DNA of 64,000 bases from JBEIHX01 sp040381075 (GTDB lineage Bacteria > Pseudomonadota > Alphaproteobacteria > Caulobacterales > Aquidulcibacteraceae): positions 42,330 through 106,329 of the forward strand of contig JBEIHX010000010.1 in assembly GCA_040381075.1 (NCBI GenBank), written 5' to 3'. A program made the translations under genes and the position numbers. Positions 1 through 9,024 of this stretch are shown piece after piece. The notes below the pieces were generated by a model, which saw only the letters and a list, made by a program, of their open reading frames with translations, did not search any database and had not been told where the DNA came from. Position 1 is the stretch's first letter, and every line of letters starts with the position of its first letter.

Positions 1-498
1 GCCCAGCGTCTGCAGGAGATCGCCCAGCAGATCTCGACCGAGCTCAAGCCAGAGGGCGATTGGCTCAACAACGAACAAAAAGCGCTGCAGCAGGCGATCA
101 CCGGTCTGACCCGCGAACAGGTCGCCCAGCGTCCCGATCTGAAGACGCGCGCTGAGACCTTTGCCCGGCGCGGTGCGGAATTTGAACGCAAGACCAACAA
201 GCGCGCCCAGGAGCTGGCGGCGACGGAGAACCAGGCGCGCGGCGAGTTCGCCAAGGCGGTTGATCCGATCGTCCTGGAGATTGTCCGCGAGCGCTCCATC
301 TCCGTCCTGTTCGATCGCTCGACCACGATGTACGCCACCTCCGCAGTCGATATCACCGATGAGGTCGTGAAACGGCTCGATCAACGCGTCAAGTCGATCC
401 CGGTCACCAAGATCAACCTGCCAGATCCCCCCCCGCCGCCGGCCACCACCGGTGGCGCGCCCGCGGCGCCGACGCCGCCAGGCGCACGCCCGCAATAA
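1..498 (+). CDS. OmpH/Skp family periplasmic chaperone, 3' part only
   Basis: Frame 1 is open from the window edge to a TAA at 496-498, giving the last 165 residues; the start lies outside the window. The visible part is rich in charged and Gln/Ala residues (helical, probably coiled-coil), then has a beta-like stretch with SVLFDRSTTMYA and VDITDEVVKRLD, which is the typical C-terminal end of the OmpH/Skp family. It finishes with a Pro/Ala-rich tail. Skp-type chaperones bind unfolded outer-membrane proteins in the periplasm. The position directly before lpxD-fabZ-lpxA is the usual place for this gene, normally after bamA, which would lie upstream of the window. Confidence 0.85.
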   Translation, partial: AQRLQEIAQQISTELKPEGDWLNNEQKALQQAITGLTREQVAQRPDLKTRAETFARRGAEFERKTNKRAQELAATENQARGEFAKAVDPIVLEIVRERSISVLFDRSTTMYATSAVDITDEVVKRLDQRVKSIPVTKINLPDPPPPPATTGGAPAAPTPPGARPQ

Positions 499-543
499 GT
501 TCGCGCCCGCCGCATACAGGCGGAGAATGAACGGGGGCTGCGG

Positions 544-1581
544 GTGGCTGATCCACGTTTCTTCACGAGTCTCGCGACACTCAGCGCCGCCGACCTGGCA
601 AGCCTGGTCGGCGGCGTGCTGTCGCGGGACGTCCCCGGCCCGCCGGTGTCCCGGGTTGTTCCGCTTGAGCGCGCCGGGGACGGCGCGCTCAGCTTTTTCG
701 AGGCGCGCGCACCGAGCCCGGCCCTGCAGGCGGCGGCAGGCGGGGTCATCTGTCTGCAGGCCCGCCACGCTTCGGCGCTTGGCGGCGGTGCGGTTGGACT
801 GATTGTTGATGAGCCGCGCGTGGCTTTCGCCCGGCTGGCCGTGCGGCTGGTCGCGCCGCGGAGCTTTCAGTCCGGGCAGGCGATCGATTCAAGCGCGCAG
901 CTGGAGGCGGATGTCCGCCTGGCGCCGGGGGTCGTGCTTGGTCCGGATGTCGAGATCGGCGCACGCACCCGGATCGGTCCCAATTCGGTCATCGGGCCCG
1001 GGGTTGCGATTGGTCGTGATTGCCGCCTTGGCGCCAATGTCACGATCCTGTGCGCCCTGATCGGCGATCGCGTCACTGTTGAGTCCGGCGCAGTGATCGG
1101 CGAGGCCGGGTTCGGGGTGGCGATTGGACGTGAGGCGCCAGCCGACGTGCCCCAGTTGGGTCGCGTCATCATCCAGGACGGCGTTTCGATCGGCGCCTGC
1201 ACCACCATTGACCGTGGGGCCTTCGAGGACACGGTGATCGGCGAGAATTCGAAAATCGACAATCTCTGCCATATCGCGCACAACACGGCGATCGGGCGCG
1301 GCGTCATCATGGCGGGGCAGGTGGGTCTTGCCGGGTCGGTGCGGATCAATGACCGGGTGATCCTCGCCGGGCGTGTCGGCGTCGCGGACCATGTTGAGAT
1401 CGGCGCCGGTGCGCGCCTCGGCGCCGGGTCCGGGTATCTGCGTTCCGTACCGGCAGGCGAAACCTGGAGCGGTTATCCGGCAAGACCGCTGCAGCGTTGG
1501 CTGCGGGAAACCGCATGGCTGCAGCGCGCCGCCAGTGCGAAGGCCGGCGGCGCCAAGAAGGGTGATGAGGGCGATGAGTGA
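544..1581 (+). CDS. lpxD: UDP-3-O-(3-hydroxyacyl)glucosamine N-acyltransferase LpxD
   Basis: This 345-residue protein performs the third step of lipid A synthesis, adding a 3-hydroxyacyl chain from acyl-ACP to the glucosamine nitrogen in the cytoplasm. Residues about 1-105 form the uridine-binding N-terminal domain. The rest is a left-handed beta-helix of hexapeptide repeats (many I/V-G-x-x-x-x units) and contains the HIAHNT motif with the expected catalytic histidine. The start is GTG at 544, 45 bp after the OmpH stop. Its end overlaps fabZ by 8 bp, so the lpx genes are translationally linked. The length matches the family. Confidence 0.95.
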   Translation: MADPRFFTSLATLSAADLASLVGGVLSRDVPGPPVSRVVPLERAGDGALSFFEARAPSPALQAAAGGVICLQARHASALGGGAVGLIVDEPRVAFARLAVRLVAPRSFQSGQAIDSSAQLEADVRLAPGVVLGPDVEIGARTRIGPNSVIGPGVAIGRDCRLGANVTILCALIGDRVTVESGAVIGEAGFGVAIGREAPADVPQLGRVIIQDGVSIGACTTIDRGAFEDTVIGENSKIDNLCHIAHNTAIGRGVIMAGQVGLAGSVRINDRVILAGRVGVADHVEIGAGARLGAGSGYLRSVPAGETWSGYPARPLQRWLRETAWLQRAASAKAGGAKKGDEGDE

Positions 1582-2053
1582 GGGTGACAGCCAGGCCACA
1601 GGCACAGGCGACATAATCGGCGTCGACGAGGTTCTGCGCCGCCTGCCGCACCGCTATCCTTTTCTGCTGCTCGATCGCGCCTGCGATTATGTGCCGATGA
1701 AGTCGATACGCGGCATCAAGTGCGTCACCATCAATGAACCCTTCTTCCAGGGGCATTTTCCGGCGTTCCCGGTCATGCCAGGCGTGCTTCAGATCGAGGC
1801 GCTCGCCCAGACCGGAGCGGTCCTGATGTCCAAGTCCCTTGATGTCGACGTGGAACGCTTCACCGTCTTCTTCATGTCCATTGACAATGCGCGTTTCCGC
1901 CAGCCGGTTCGTCCAGGCGACGTCCTGGAGATGGACGTGCAGGCTCTCGTGGCGCGGCGCAACATCTTCAAGTTCAGGGGCGAGGCCAAGGTCGGCGGAA
2001 GGCTCACGGCTGAGGCTGAGTTCGCGGCGATGGTGGTGGAGAAGCAGTCGTGA
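1574..2053 (+). CDS. fabZ: 3-hydroxyacyl-ACP dehydratase FabZ
   Basis: FabZ dehydrates 3-hydroxyacyl-ACP to trans-2-enoyl-ACP in type II fatty acid synthesis and competes with LpxA and LpxD for 3-hydroxyacyl-ACP. The hot-dog fold signature is clear: LPHRYPFLLLDRA near the N-terminus, then QGHFPAFPVMPG with the catalytic His, followed by the QIEALAQTGA helix carrying the catalytic Glu. The frame is open far upstream inside lpxD, but ATG 1574 gives 159 residues, the normal size. An in-frame ATG at 1565 would add three residues. Its stop overlaps the lpxA GTG start (GTGA). Confidence 0.95.
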   Translation: MSEGDSQATGTGDIIGVDEVLRRLPHRYPFLLLDRACDYVPMKSIRGIKCVTINEPFFQGHFPAFPVMPGVLQIEALAQTGAVLMSKSLDVDVERFTVFFMSIDNARFRQPVRPGDVLEMDVQALVARRNIFKFRGEAKVGGRLTAEAEFAAMVVEKQS

Positions 2054-2838
2054 GCGTCGAGGTTCATCCCACAGCCCTCGTTGATCCCGGCGCCAAACTT
2101 GGATCAGACGTGGTCATTGGGCCCTTTTGCGTCGTCGGCCCCGAGGTTGTGCTCGGCGACGACGTCAAGCTTGTCAGTCACGTCACCATCGCCGGCGCAA
2201 CCGAACTCGGCGCCGGGTGCGAAGTGTTTCCGTTCGCAGCCCTCGGCCACGCACCGCAACACAAGGGCTACAGGGGCGAGCCGGTCTTTCTCAAGGTCGG
2301 GGCCCGCACGATCATCCGTGAACACGTCACCATGCACCCCGGCACGCCCGTGGGCGGCGGCCTGACCCGTGTCGGGAGTGACGGATTCTTCATGGTGGGC
2401 GCCCATGTCGCGCATAACTGCATGGTCGGAGACGGCGTGGTGTTCGCCAACAACGCCACGCTCGGCGGCCATGTCAGCATTGGTGATTTCGTCTGGATGG
2501 GCGGACTTTGCGCCGTGCACCAATGGTCCCGCATAGGCCCGCACGCCTTCGTGGGCGGCATGGCCACCGTCACCAAGGATGTCATCCCGTACGGATCGGT
2601 GGTGGGCAACCACGCCTACCTCGCTGGCCTCAACATCGTCGGGCTGAAGCGCCGGGGTTTCACCAGCGAACAACTTCATGACATGCGCGCCGCCTACCGC
2701 ATGCTGTTCGCCGAGGACGGTACGTTCCAGGAACGCGTCGAGGACGTCGCCGCCCAGTTCGGCGACCGCCCGGAGGTGCGCGAGGTGCTGGATTTCATCA
2801 AAGCGGACTCCTCGCGTCCGCTGTGCATGCCGCATTGA
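2050..2838 (+). CDS. lpxA: UDP-N-acetylglucosamine 3-O-acyltransferase LpxA
   Basis: LpxA carries out the first step of lipid A synthesis, moving a 3-hydroxyacyl chain from ACP to the 3-OH of UDP-GlcNAc. The 262 residues begin with hexapeptide repeats (VHPTALVDPGAKLG), contain the GAHVAHNCMVGD segment with the catalytic histidine, and end in the helical C-terminal domain (SEQLHDMRAAYRMLF). The start is GTG at 2050, overlapping the fabZ stop by 4 bp. The length is that of the E. coli enzyme. It sits in the classic lpxD-fabZ-lpxA-lpxI-lpxB order. Confidence 0.95.
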   Translation: MSVEVHPTALVDPGAKLGSDVVIGPFCVVGPEVVLGDDVKLVSHVTIAGATELGAGCEVFPFAALGHAPQHKGYRGEPVFLKVGARTIIREHVTMHPGTPVGGGLTRVGSDGFFMVGAHVAHNCMVGDGVVFANNATLGGHVSIGDFVWMGGLCAVHQWSRIGPHAFVGGMATVTKDVIPYGSVVGNHAYLAGLNIVGLKRRGFTSEQLHDMRAAYRMLFAEDGTFQERVEDVAAQFGDRPEVREVLDFIKADSSRPLCMPH

Positions 2839-2842
2839 GCCG

Positions 2843-3682
2843 ATGACCGCGTCCGCGCCGCTTGGCGTGATCGCAGGCGCAGGCGCACTGCCGCTGCGTC
2901 TGGCCGCGGCCTGTGCTCCCGCCGGGGTGTATGTCATCCGCCTCGCCGGCATGGCCGATCCCGCACTTGGCGTGCATCCCGGCGCCGAGGTCTCGATCGG
3001 CGAACCGGGCAAGGCGATGCGCTTCCTGAAGCAGGCGGGGGTCGCCAGGATCACCTTCGCCGGCCATGTGGCGAGACCTGATTTCAAGGCGCTCAAGGTC
3101 GACGCGCGCGGCGCACTCATGCTGCCGGGCGTGCTGGCCGCGGCGGCCAAAGGCGATGACGCCATTCTGACATACATGCTGAAGGAGTTTGAGAAAGAAG
3201 GCTTTGAGGTGATCGGGGCCGAGCAGGTGCTGGGCGGGTTGCTCGCGACTGAAGGCTGCATCGGCGCAGTCACGCCGGATGCTGCAGCCTGGTCCGACAT
3301 TCACCGCGCTGCTGAAGTCGCAGCTGAAATCGGCCGGCTCGATATCGGGCAGGGCTGCGTTGTGGCCGGCGGACTTGTACTCGCCGTCGAGGCGCAGGAG
3401 GGAACCGACGCCATGCTGTCCCGGGTCGCCGGGCTGTCTTCCGCGATCCGAGGAACGCCGGATGATCGCCGCGGCGTTCTTGTCAAACGCGCCAAACCGC
3501 AGCAGGAGCGGCGCATTGATCTGCCGACGATTGGCGTACGCACCATCGAGGGCGCAGCGCGCGCCGGTCTCGCCGGCGTGGCGGTGGAGGCCGGCGGGGC
3601 GCTGATCGTGGATCGTGCTGCAGTGGCCGCTGCCGGTGACGCCGCAGGTGTCTTCATTATCGGCTTTCGGCCCCGCACATGA
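2843..3682 (+). CDS. lpxI: UDP-2,3-diacylglucosamine pyrophosphatase LpxI
   Basis: This is the LpxI (DUF1009) enzyme that alphaproteobacteria use instead of LpxH to hydrolyse UDP-2,3-diacylglucosamine to lipid X and UMP. The N-terminus reads LGVIAGAGALPLRLA and the C-terminal half has VLVKRAKPQQERRIDLPTIG, both typical of the family. The open frame extends upstream into lpxA, but ATG 2843 just after the lpxA stop gives the expected 279 residues. The stop overlaps the lpxB start in ATGA, so lpxI and lpxB are translationally coupled. Confidence 0.93.
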   Translation: MTASAPLGVIAGAGALPLRLAAACAPAGVYVIRLAGMADPALGVHPGAEVSIGEPGKAMRFLKQAGVARITFAGHVARPDFKALKVDARGALMLPGVLAAAAKGDDAILTYMLKEFEKEGFEVIGAEQVLGGLLATEGCIGAVTPDAAAWSDIHRAAEVAAEIGRLDIGQGCVVAGGLVLAVEAQEGTDAMLSRVAGLSSAIRGTPDDRRGVLVKRAKPQQERRIDLPTIGVRTIEGAARAGLAGVAVEAGGALIVDRAAVAAAGDAAGVFIIGFRPRT

Positions 3683-4845
3683 CAGCGGGTCTGCGGATTT
3701 TTCTCGTCGCAGCCGAGGCGTCCGGCGACGCTGCTGGCGGGGAACTGATGGATGCCCTGCGCGCCCGCAGCGCAGATCTGATCTTTGCCGGCGTGGGCGG
3801 ACCAGCGATGTCGGCGCGCGGCGTGGCGAGCCCGTTCGATATTTCCGAACTCTCCATCATCGGCCTTGTCGAGGGACTGAAGGCCTATCCGCGCGTGGTC
3901 CGTCGGGCCGAGGAGACCAGTGCGCTGGCGGCTGCCTTCAAACCGGATGTCTGTGTTCTGATTGATTCCTGGGGCTTCACCCTGCGTGTCGCCCAGCGCC
4001 TGCGCCTCAGCACGCCCCAGGCGCTGCTCGTGAAGTACATCGGCCCGCAGGTCTGGGCGACCCGGCCCGGGCGTGCGCGGACCCTGGCCCGGGTCGTCGA
4101 TCACCTTCTGTGCATTCACAGCTTCGAGACCCCCTACTACACGCCCTTCGGGCTTGGCTGCACCGTGGTTGGCAATCCGGTTGTGCACCGGCCCGCCAGG
4201 GGGGACGCCGCGCGGCTGCGCGCCCGGCTGGGTCTGACGCCGGACCAGCGCATCCTGGCGGTCCTTCCAGGCAGCAGGCGCGCTGAAATCACGCGCATGG
4301 CGCCGGTGCTGGGCGAGGCGGCCCATCTCCTGATGCGCGCCCGCCCCGATCTCGTACTGCTGGCGCCGGTGGCCCAGAGCGTGCGCGAGGAAGTGGCCGC
4401 CGCAACGGCGCTGTGGCCGGAGCGGCCGGTTCTGCTGCAGGGCGATGGGGAGAAGTTCGACTGCTTCGCGGCGGCGACCGCCGCCATCGCCACCTCCGGC
4501 ACCGTTACGACGGAGCTCGGCATGGAAGGCGCGCCCGTCGTCGTCGGCTATCGCGCAAACTGGCTGACCGGCGTGGTCGCGAAGGCCATCCTGCGCACGC
4601 CTTACATCACCTTGATGAACGTGGCCGCCGGGCGGATGATTGTGCCGGAATTCATCCTGGAAAAGGCGACGCCGGAAAACCTCGCCGCCGCGGCTGCGCC
4701 GCTGCTGGACGATCCTGGCGCCCGGGCCCGGCAGGTTGAAGACCAGAACGCCGCGCTCAAGGCCATGGGGCGAGACGCGCCGCCGGCGGCCGAGATCGCT
4801 GCTGGCGCGATCCTGGATCTGGCCCGCACGCGCAGGGAGGCGTGA
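3679..4845 (+). CDS. lpxB: lipid-A-disaccharide synthase LpxB
   Basis: LpxB is the GT19 glycosyltransferase that joins UDP-2,3-diacylglucosamine to lipid X to make the lipid A disaccharide at the inner face of the inner membrane. The protein of 388 residues starts with the Rossmann-like segment FLVAAEASGDAAGGEL and contains YIGPQVWATRPGRA, VLPGSRRAEI and TSGTVTTELGMEGAP, all conserved in LpxB. It is the last gene of the lipid A operon and is convergent with gltA across 32 bp. Confidence 0.95.
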   Translation: MTAGLRIFLVAAEASGDAAGGELMDALRARSADLIFAGVGGPAMSARGVASPFDISELSIIGLVEGLKAYPRVVRRAEETSALAAAFKPDVCVLIDSWGFTLRVAQRLRLSTPQALLVKYIGPQVWATRPGRARTLARVVDHLLCIHSFETPYYTPFGLGCTVVGNPVVHRPARGDAARLRARLGLTPDQRILAVLPGSRRAEITRMAPVLGEAAHLLMRARPDLVLLAPVAQSVREEVAAATALWPERPVLLQGDGEKFDCFAAATAAIATSGTVTTELGMEGAPVVVGYRANWLTGVVAKAILRTPYITLMNVAAGRMIVPEFILEKATPENLAAAAAPLLDDPGARARQVEDQNAALKAMGRDAPPAAEIAAGAILDLARTRREA

Positions 4846-4877
4846 GGCGGGCACAAGCCCCCCACGCCGCGTCCTCA

Positions 4878-6185
4878 TTATCCGCGCGCCGACATCGGCG
4901 TGAATTCGCGCAGCGGCGCGCCCGTATACACTTGGCGCGGGCGGCCGATCTTCTGGTTGGGATCCGAGATCATTTCCGACCACTGCGCAACCCAGCCGAC
5001 CGTGCGGGCAAGGGCGAACAGGGCCGTGAACATGGCTGTCGGGAAGCCCATGGCCTTCAGGGTGATGCCGGAATAGAAGTCGACGTTCGGGTAAAGCTTG
5101 CGGCTGACGAAATACTCGTCATTGAGGGCGATCTTCTCAAGTTCCATCGCGACCTTGAGGAGCGGGTCATCCTTGTGACCGACCTCGGCAAGCACCTCGT
5201 GACATGCCTTCTGCATCACCTTGGCGCGCGGATCGTAGCTCTTGTAGACCCGGTGGCCGAACCCCATCAGCCGCTGGCTGGAATTCTTGTCCTTCACGCG
5301 GGCGATGAAGTCCGGGATGTTGTCCACGGTGCCGATATCGCGCAGCATCGTCAGTGCTGCTTCGTTGGCGCCGCCATGGGCGGGGCCCCACAGGCAGGCG
5401 ATGCCGGCGGCGATGCAGGCGAAGGGATTGGCTTCAGAGGAACCGGCTAGGCGCACCGTCGAGGTCGACGCATTCTGCTCATGGTCAGCGTGCAGAATGA
5501 ATATCTTGTCCATCGCGGCCGCCAGCACCGGATTGACCCTGTATTCCTCGGCAGGCACCGCAAAGCACATCCGCAGGAAGTTCGACGCGTAGTCCAGTTC
5601 ATTGCGCGGATACACGAATGGCTGACCGATCGAGTATTTATAGGCCATCGCGGCGATCGTTGGCGTCTTTGCGATCAGGCGGTGGCTCGCGATCTCGCGC
5701 TGCATGGGATCGGCGATATCGAGTGAGTCGTGATAGAACGCCGCGAGGGCGCCAACGACGCCGCACATGACCGCCATCGGATGGGCGTCGCGCCGGAAAC
5801 CCCGGTAGAACTGCATGAGTTGTTCATGCACCATCGTGTGGTGCGTGATGTTGTAGACGAACTTGTCGTACTCGCTCTGGTTGGGAAGTTCGCCGTGCAG
5901 GAGCAGATAACAGACCTCAAGGAAATTGGAGTGCTCTGCCAGCTGATCAATCGAGTAGCCGCGGTACAGCAGGACGCCGGCGTCGCCGTCGATATAGGTG
6001 ATCTGGCTCTCGCAGCTTGCCGTCGACGTGAAACCGGGATCGAAGGTGAATGCGCCTGTCTCTGCATAAAGCTTGCGGATGTCGACGACATCCGGTCCCA
6101 CCGAGCCTGCGTAAACCGGAAGAGAGACATCCTTGCCTGCCAGGCTGAATTTGGCGGCCCCCTTTGGCGTAATCTTGCTCTGCAT
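4878..6185 (-). CDS. gltA: type II (hexameric-type) citrate synthase
   Basis: Citrate synthase condenses oxaloacetate and acetyl-CoA at the entry to the TCA cycle. All three catalytic residues are visible in context: His in WGPAHGGANEAA, His in GFGHRVYKSYDPRAKV, and Asp in NVDFYSGITL. The reading frame opens at a TTG at 6197, but the ATG at 6185 has a GGAG six bases upstream and gives MQSKITPKGAAKFSL, so I place the start there (435 residues). It follows gltX by 41 bp on the same strand and could be co-transcribed with it. Confidence 0.95.
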   Translation of the reverse strand: MQSKITPKGAAKFSLAGKDVSLPVYAGSVGPDVVDIRKLYAETGAFTFDPGFTSTASCESQITYIDGDAGVLLYRGYSIDQLAEHSNFLEVCYLLLHGELPNQSEYDKFVYNITHHTMVHEQLMQFYRGFRRDAHPMAVMCGVVGALAAFYHDSLDIADPMQREIASHRLIAKTPTIAAMAYKYSIGQPFVYPRNELDYASNFLRMCFAVPAEEYRVNPVLAAAMDKIFILHADHEQNASTSTVRLAGSSEANPFACIAAGIACLWGPAHGGANEAALTMLRDIGTVDNIPDFIARVKDKNSSQRLMGFGHRVYKSYDPRAKVMQKACHEVLAEVGHKDDPLLKVAMELEKIALNDEYFVSRKLYPNVDFYSGITLKAMGFPTAMFTALFALARTVGWVAQWSEMISDPNQKIGRPRQVYTGAPLREFTPMSARG

Positions 6186-6226
6186 CGTGTTCTCCAACCC
6201 CGTCTGTCGTCCTGTCCGGCCCGCCC

Positions 6227-7618
6227 TCAGGCCGCTGCGGCGCTCAGGCGCGCCAAAGCCTCATCGCGCCCCAGCAGGGCGAGCGTCACGCCCAGATCAG
6301 GCGAGGGCGCGCCGCCCGTCAAGGCCGCCCGCAAGGGCGGGCCGACTTTTCCCAGACCGACGCCTTCGCTTTCAGCGAACGCCTTCAAAAGCGCCGTCAG
6401 CGGTTCCGCCTCCCATACCCTGGCATCACCCAACAATGCCTTAAGGCGGTTCAGCCGGGCGCCCGCGTCGCCGGAGATCGCCTGGCGCGATTTGTCGTCG
6501 AGCGGCGCGTCGCGCCGACGGGTCAGAAAGGCCGTTTGATCGGCCAGTTCGAGGATGGTCCTGGCGCGGTGCTTCAGCACACCCATGGCCGCGCCGACCC
6601 TGGCGCTTTGCTGTGCATCGAGGCCAACCCCGGCGCGCGTCAACGAGTCGAGCACAAGGCCTGCCAGACGCGCGTCATCGGCTTCGCGCATCCAATGGGC
6701 GTTGATCGCGTTGAGCTTGTTGAAGTCCAGGCGCGCCGGCGAGCGCCCGATCTGGTCGATGTCAAACCATGCGATCGCCTGATCGGTTGAAAAGATCTCA
6801 TCGTCGCCATGGCTCCAGCCCAGGCGCACCAGATAGTTGCGCATCGCCTCCGGCAGGTAACCCATATCGCGGTAGGCGTGCACGCCCACCGCGCCATGCC
6901 GTTTGGAAAGTTTGGCGCCGTCCGGGCCGTGGATCATCGGGACGTGCGCATAGACAGGCGCGGGCCAGCCCAACCCCTGGATGATCTGCATCTGGCGCGC
7001 CGCATTCGTCAGATGGTCGTCGCCACGGATGACATGGGTGACCCCCATGTCAAAATCATCGACAACCACGGCGAGCATGTAGGTCGGGGTCCCGTCGCTG
7101 CGCAGCAGAACGAGATCGTCGATTTCCGTATTGCGAATGCGCACCTCGCCCTGCACACGGTCGCGGATCACCGTGTCGCCGTCGTCTCCGGCGCGCAGGC
7201 GCACGGTGAAAGGGGCGCCCGCCGGCGCCTCCCGGGCCGGCTGGTCCCGCCAGGGCGAGCGCAGCGGTCTGCCGTGCGCATGTGCGGCCGCGCGCAGCGT
7301 CTCAACCTCCTCAGGCGTGCAGTAGCAGCGATATGCCCCGCCGCGCGACAGCAGCTCCTCAGCTGCCTGTGCATGGCGCGTCGCGCGTGCGAACTGAAAC
7401 GTCGCAGGGCCGTCATGGGCAAGGCCCAGCCAGTCCAGACCCTCGAAGATCGCCGCGACGGCGGCCTCGGTCGAGCGCTCGCGGTCGGTGTCCTCGATCC
7501 GCAGCAGGTAGCGTCCGCCGTGGCGACGCGCATAGAGCCAGTTGAACAGTGCGGTGCGCGCGCCGCCGATGTGCAGGTAGCCGGTCGGCGAAGGCGCAAA
7601 ACGCGTGACGACAGTCAT
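6227..7618 (-). CDS. gltX: glutamate--tRNA ligase
   Basis: Class I aminoacyl-tRNA synthetase of 463 residues. The HIGH-type motif is PSPTGYLHIGGART at the N-terminus and the KMSKS-type motif is KLSKRHGAVG near residue 240. The C-terminal part is the helical anticodon-binding domain, ending in an alanine run. Alphaproteobacteria often have two GluRS paralogues, one mischarging tRNA-Gln for the GatCAB pathway; which one this is cannot be decided from sequence alone. It lies between lexA and gltA on the minus strand, where relatives often also carry comEC, which is absent here. Confidence 0.93.
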   Translation of the reverse strand: MTVVTRFAPSPTGYLHIGGARTALFNWLYARRHGGRYLLRIEDTDRERSTEAAVAAIFEGLDWLGLAHDGPATFQFARATRHAQAAEELLSRGGAYRCYCTPEEVETLRAAAHAHGRPLRSPWRDQPAREAPAGAPFTVRLRAGDDGDTVIRDRVQGEVRIRNTEIDDLVLLRSDGTPTYMLAVVVDDFDMGVTHVIRGDDHLTNAARQMQIIQGLGWPAPVYAHVPMIHGPDGAKLSKRHGAVGVHAYRDMGYLPEAMRNYLVRLGWSHGDDEIFSTDQAIAWFDIDQIGRSPARLDFNKLNAINAHWMREADDARLAGLVLDSLTRAGVGLDAQQSARVGAAMGVLKHRARTILELADQTAFLTRRRDAPLDDKSRQAISGDAGARLNRLKALLGDARVWEAEPLTALLKAFAESEGVGLGKVGPPLRAALTGGAPSPDLGVTLALLGRDEALARLSAAAA

Positions 7619-7779
7619 CCGCAGGCGATCCGAAAGCGAAACGCGCGTCCAGGGGCAGGGGGACGCTCAACCCAGCGGGCGATTAGCATAGACTCGTTGC
7701 AAACCCCAAGACCTGCAGGCTGTGTTCGCAACAGCCAATCGGACGCGCACCAGCTCTGCGTAGGCTGCGGCACGCGTGT

Positions 7780-7817
7780 AAAAGAGCCCGGCCAGCACAA
7801 CCAGGCGGGGCCTTTTT
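7780..7817 (-). terminator. candidate intrinsic terminator downstream of lexA
   Basis: On the minus strand, 18 bases after the lexA stop, GCCCCGCC (7811-7804) pairs with GGCCGGGC (7793-7786) with one mismatch around a 10-base loop, followed by TCTTTT. A T5 run also flanks the other side (7813-7817), so it could work in both directions. It separates lexA from gltX. Confidence 0.5.
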
Positions 7818-7834
7818 GTGACGCACCGCCTGCC

Positions 7835-8518
7835 TCACGCGTATCGACGATACAGCGCGACAAGCCTGCCTTGGACCTGAACGCGGTCCGGGCCGTAAAT
7901 TTTCGTCTCGAAGGCCGCGTTTGCCGGTTCCAGGGCGATCGATCCGCCACGCCTGCGCATACGCTTCAGTGTGGCCTCCTCGCCGTCGACGAGGGCCACG
8001 ACGATGTCGCCGTTTTCCGCCTTTTCAGTCCGCACACAGATTGCGTAGTCGCCGCTGAGGATGCCCGCCTCGCGCATCGACTCACCATCGACCTCGAGAG
8101 CGAAGTATTCTGCACCCGACGGCAGGTCGACCGGGGCGCCAATCTGGTCCAGGTCATTCTGGATTGCCGTTATGGGCAGCCCGGCGGCGATCCTCCCGAT
8201 GACAGGGATCATGCCGTGCACCGTGGCGGCCGCCGGGTCGCGCGACGACACCAGCGCTGGCTTGAAGCTCCCGCGTCCCCGGGGCGGCGCCGCGGGGGCG
8301 GCGCTCTCAGGAAGTTTCAACACTTCAAGGGCGCGCGCGCGGTGGGCGAGGCGGCGGAGAAACCCGCGTTCCTCGAGGGCGGTGATCAGACGATGAATCC
8401 CCGACTTGGAGGCCAGATCCAGCGCCTCCTTCATCTCATCGAACGACGGCGAGACGCCGGTGTCCTTGATGCGCTGATGGATGAAAATCAGGAGTTCGCG
8501 TTGTTTGGTGGTGAGCAT
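7835..8518 (-). CDS. lexA: LexA repressor (SOS response, S24 autopeptidase)
   Basis: LexA represses SOS genes until RecA filaments trigger its self-cleavage. Residues 1-65 form the winged-helix DNA-binding domain (MLTTKQRELLIFIHQRI). The cleavage site is Ala112-Gly113 in IGRIAAGLP, the catalytic Ser147 is in DGESMREAG, and Lys185 is in EATLKRM. The open frame continues upstream, but that part is translated tandem repeat; ATG 8518 has a strong GGGAGG seven or so bases upstream and gives a normal 227-residue LexA. The only good promoter and SOS box found lie about 600 bp upstream at the end of trpC, so LexA probably controls itself through a long leader. Confidence 0.95.
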   Translation of the reverse strand: MLTTKQRELLIFIHQRIKDTGVSPSFDEMKEALDLASKSGIHRLITALEERGFLRRLAHRARALEVLKLPESAAPAAPPRGRGSFKPALVSSRDPAAATVHGMIPVIGRIAAGLPITAIQNDLDQIGAPVDLPSGAEYFALEVDGESMREAGILSGDYAICVRTEKAENGDIVVALVDGEEATLKRMRRRGGSIALEPANAAFETKIYGPDRVQVQGRLVALYRRYA

Positions 8519-8617
8519 TTCGCCTCCCAATGTAGGGTTCCCGGACGCCGTCGGCGGCTTCTGTGCGGGTCTGCCCGTCCGAAACCGTCTGTCGCCCCGT
8601 GAACCAAGCCCTGACCA

Positions 8618-8812
8618 GATCCTGCCCGCCCGATCCTGCCCGCCCGATCCTGCCCGCCCGATCCTGCCCGCCCGATCCTGCCCATCGGGATCCGGCCAAC
8701 ACAATCCAGCCCACACAATCCAGCCCACACAATCCAGCCGACCTGTATCAAGCCGACCTATATCCAGCCGACCAAAACCAGCCGACCAAAACCAGCCGAC
8801 CAAAACCAGCCC
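8618..8812. repeat. composite tandem array of 14-15 bp units
   Basis: Four perfect copies plus a partial of GATCCTGCCCGCCC (14 bp, 8618-8683) are followed by three 14-bp copies of ACACAATCCAGCCC (8699-8740, last base varied), two 15-bp variants (ACCTGTATCAAGCCG and ACCTATATCCAGCCG, 8741-8770) and three 14-bp copies of ACCAAAACCAGCCG (8771-8812, last base varied). The period stays the same while the unit changes, with AC....CCAGCC shared through the second part. The array lies in the lexA leader. Confidence 0.92.
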
Positions 8813-8880
8813 GGGAAACCAGCCAGGACGCGCCTGCAGACCCAACAGCCCCAGGCAACGGCCTCACCGTTTGCAACGGC

Positions 8881-8940
8881 GCAGGTTTCATGGGCGCAGG
8901 TTTCATGGGTGCAGGTTTCATGGGTGCAGTTTCACGGGGG
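8881..8940. repeat. 15-bp tandem array, four units
   Basis: Three nearly identical copies of GCAGGTTTCATGGGT (first copy ends in C) at 8881-8925 and a fourth degenerate copy at 8926-8940. It is in the lexA leader, with no gene over it. Confidence 0.9.
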
Positions 8941-9024
8941 CAGGTCTCAACCGCGGAGGTTTGAACGGTTCAGGCGTCATGCCGTCTCAACCTGCCTCAC
9001 GGCCCTGACCTGCGTCCGGTGTTG

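Noticed and set aside
2104..3300. 398-codon minus-strand frame opposite lpxA and lpxI
   Set aside because: Shadow of two well-supported genes; no motif recognised.
3301..4983. 560-codon open frame on the minus strand opposite lpxB
   Set aside because: It is the antisense shadow of lpxI/lpxB in GC-rich DNA; the composition (Arg, Gly, Pro, His) is not protein-like and lpxB on the other strand is certain.
6809..8602. 597-codon plus-strand frame over gltX and lexA
   Set aside because: It runs antisense through two certain genes and their gap; no domain seen.
8519..8845. N-terminal extension of LexA (109 residues)
   Set aside because: The extra part is translated repeat; GGGAGG and ATG 8518 give a normal LexA.
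8618..8940. CRISPR array
   Set aside because: Units are 14-15 bp with no spacers between them and no cas genes are near.
8481..9008. Plus-strand frame of 175 codons over the lexA leader
   Set aside because: Its protein is only the translation of 14-15 bp repeats, with a frame that changes as units shift; no start site or homology.
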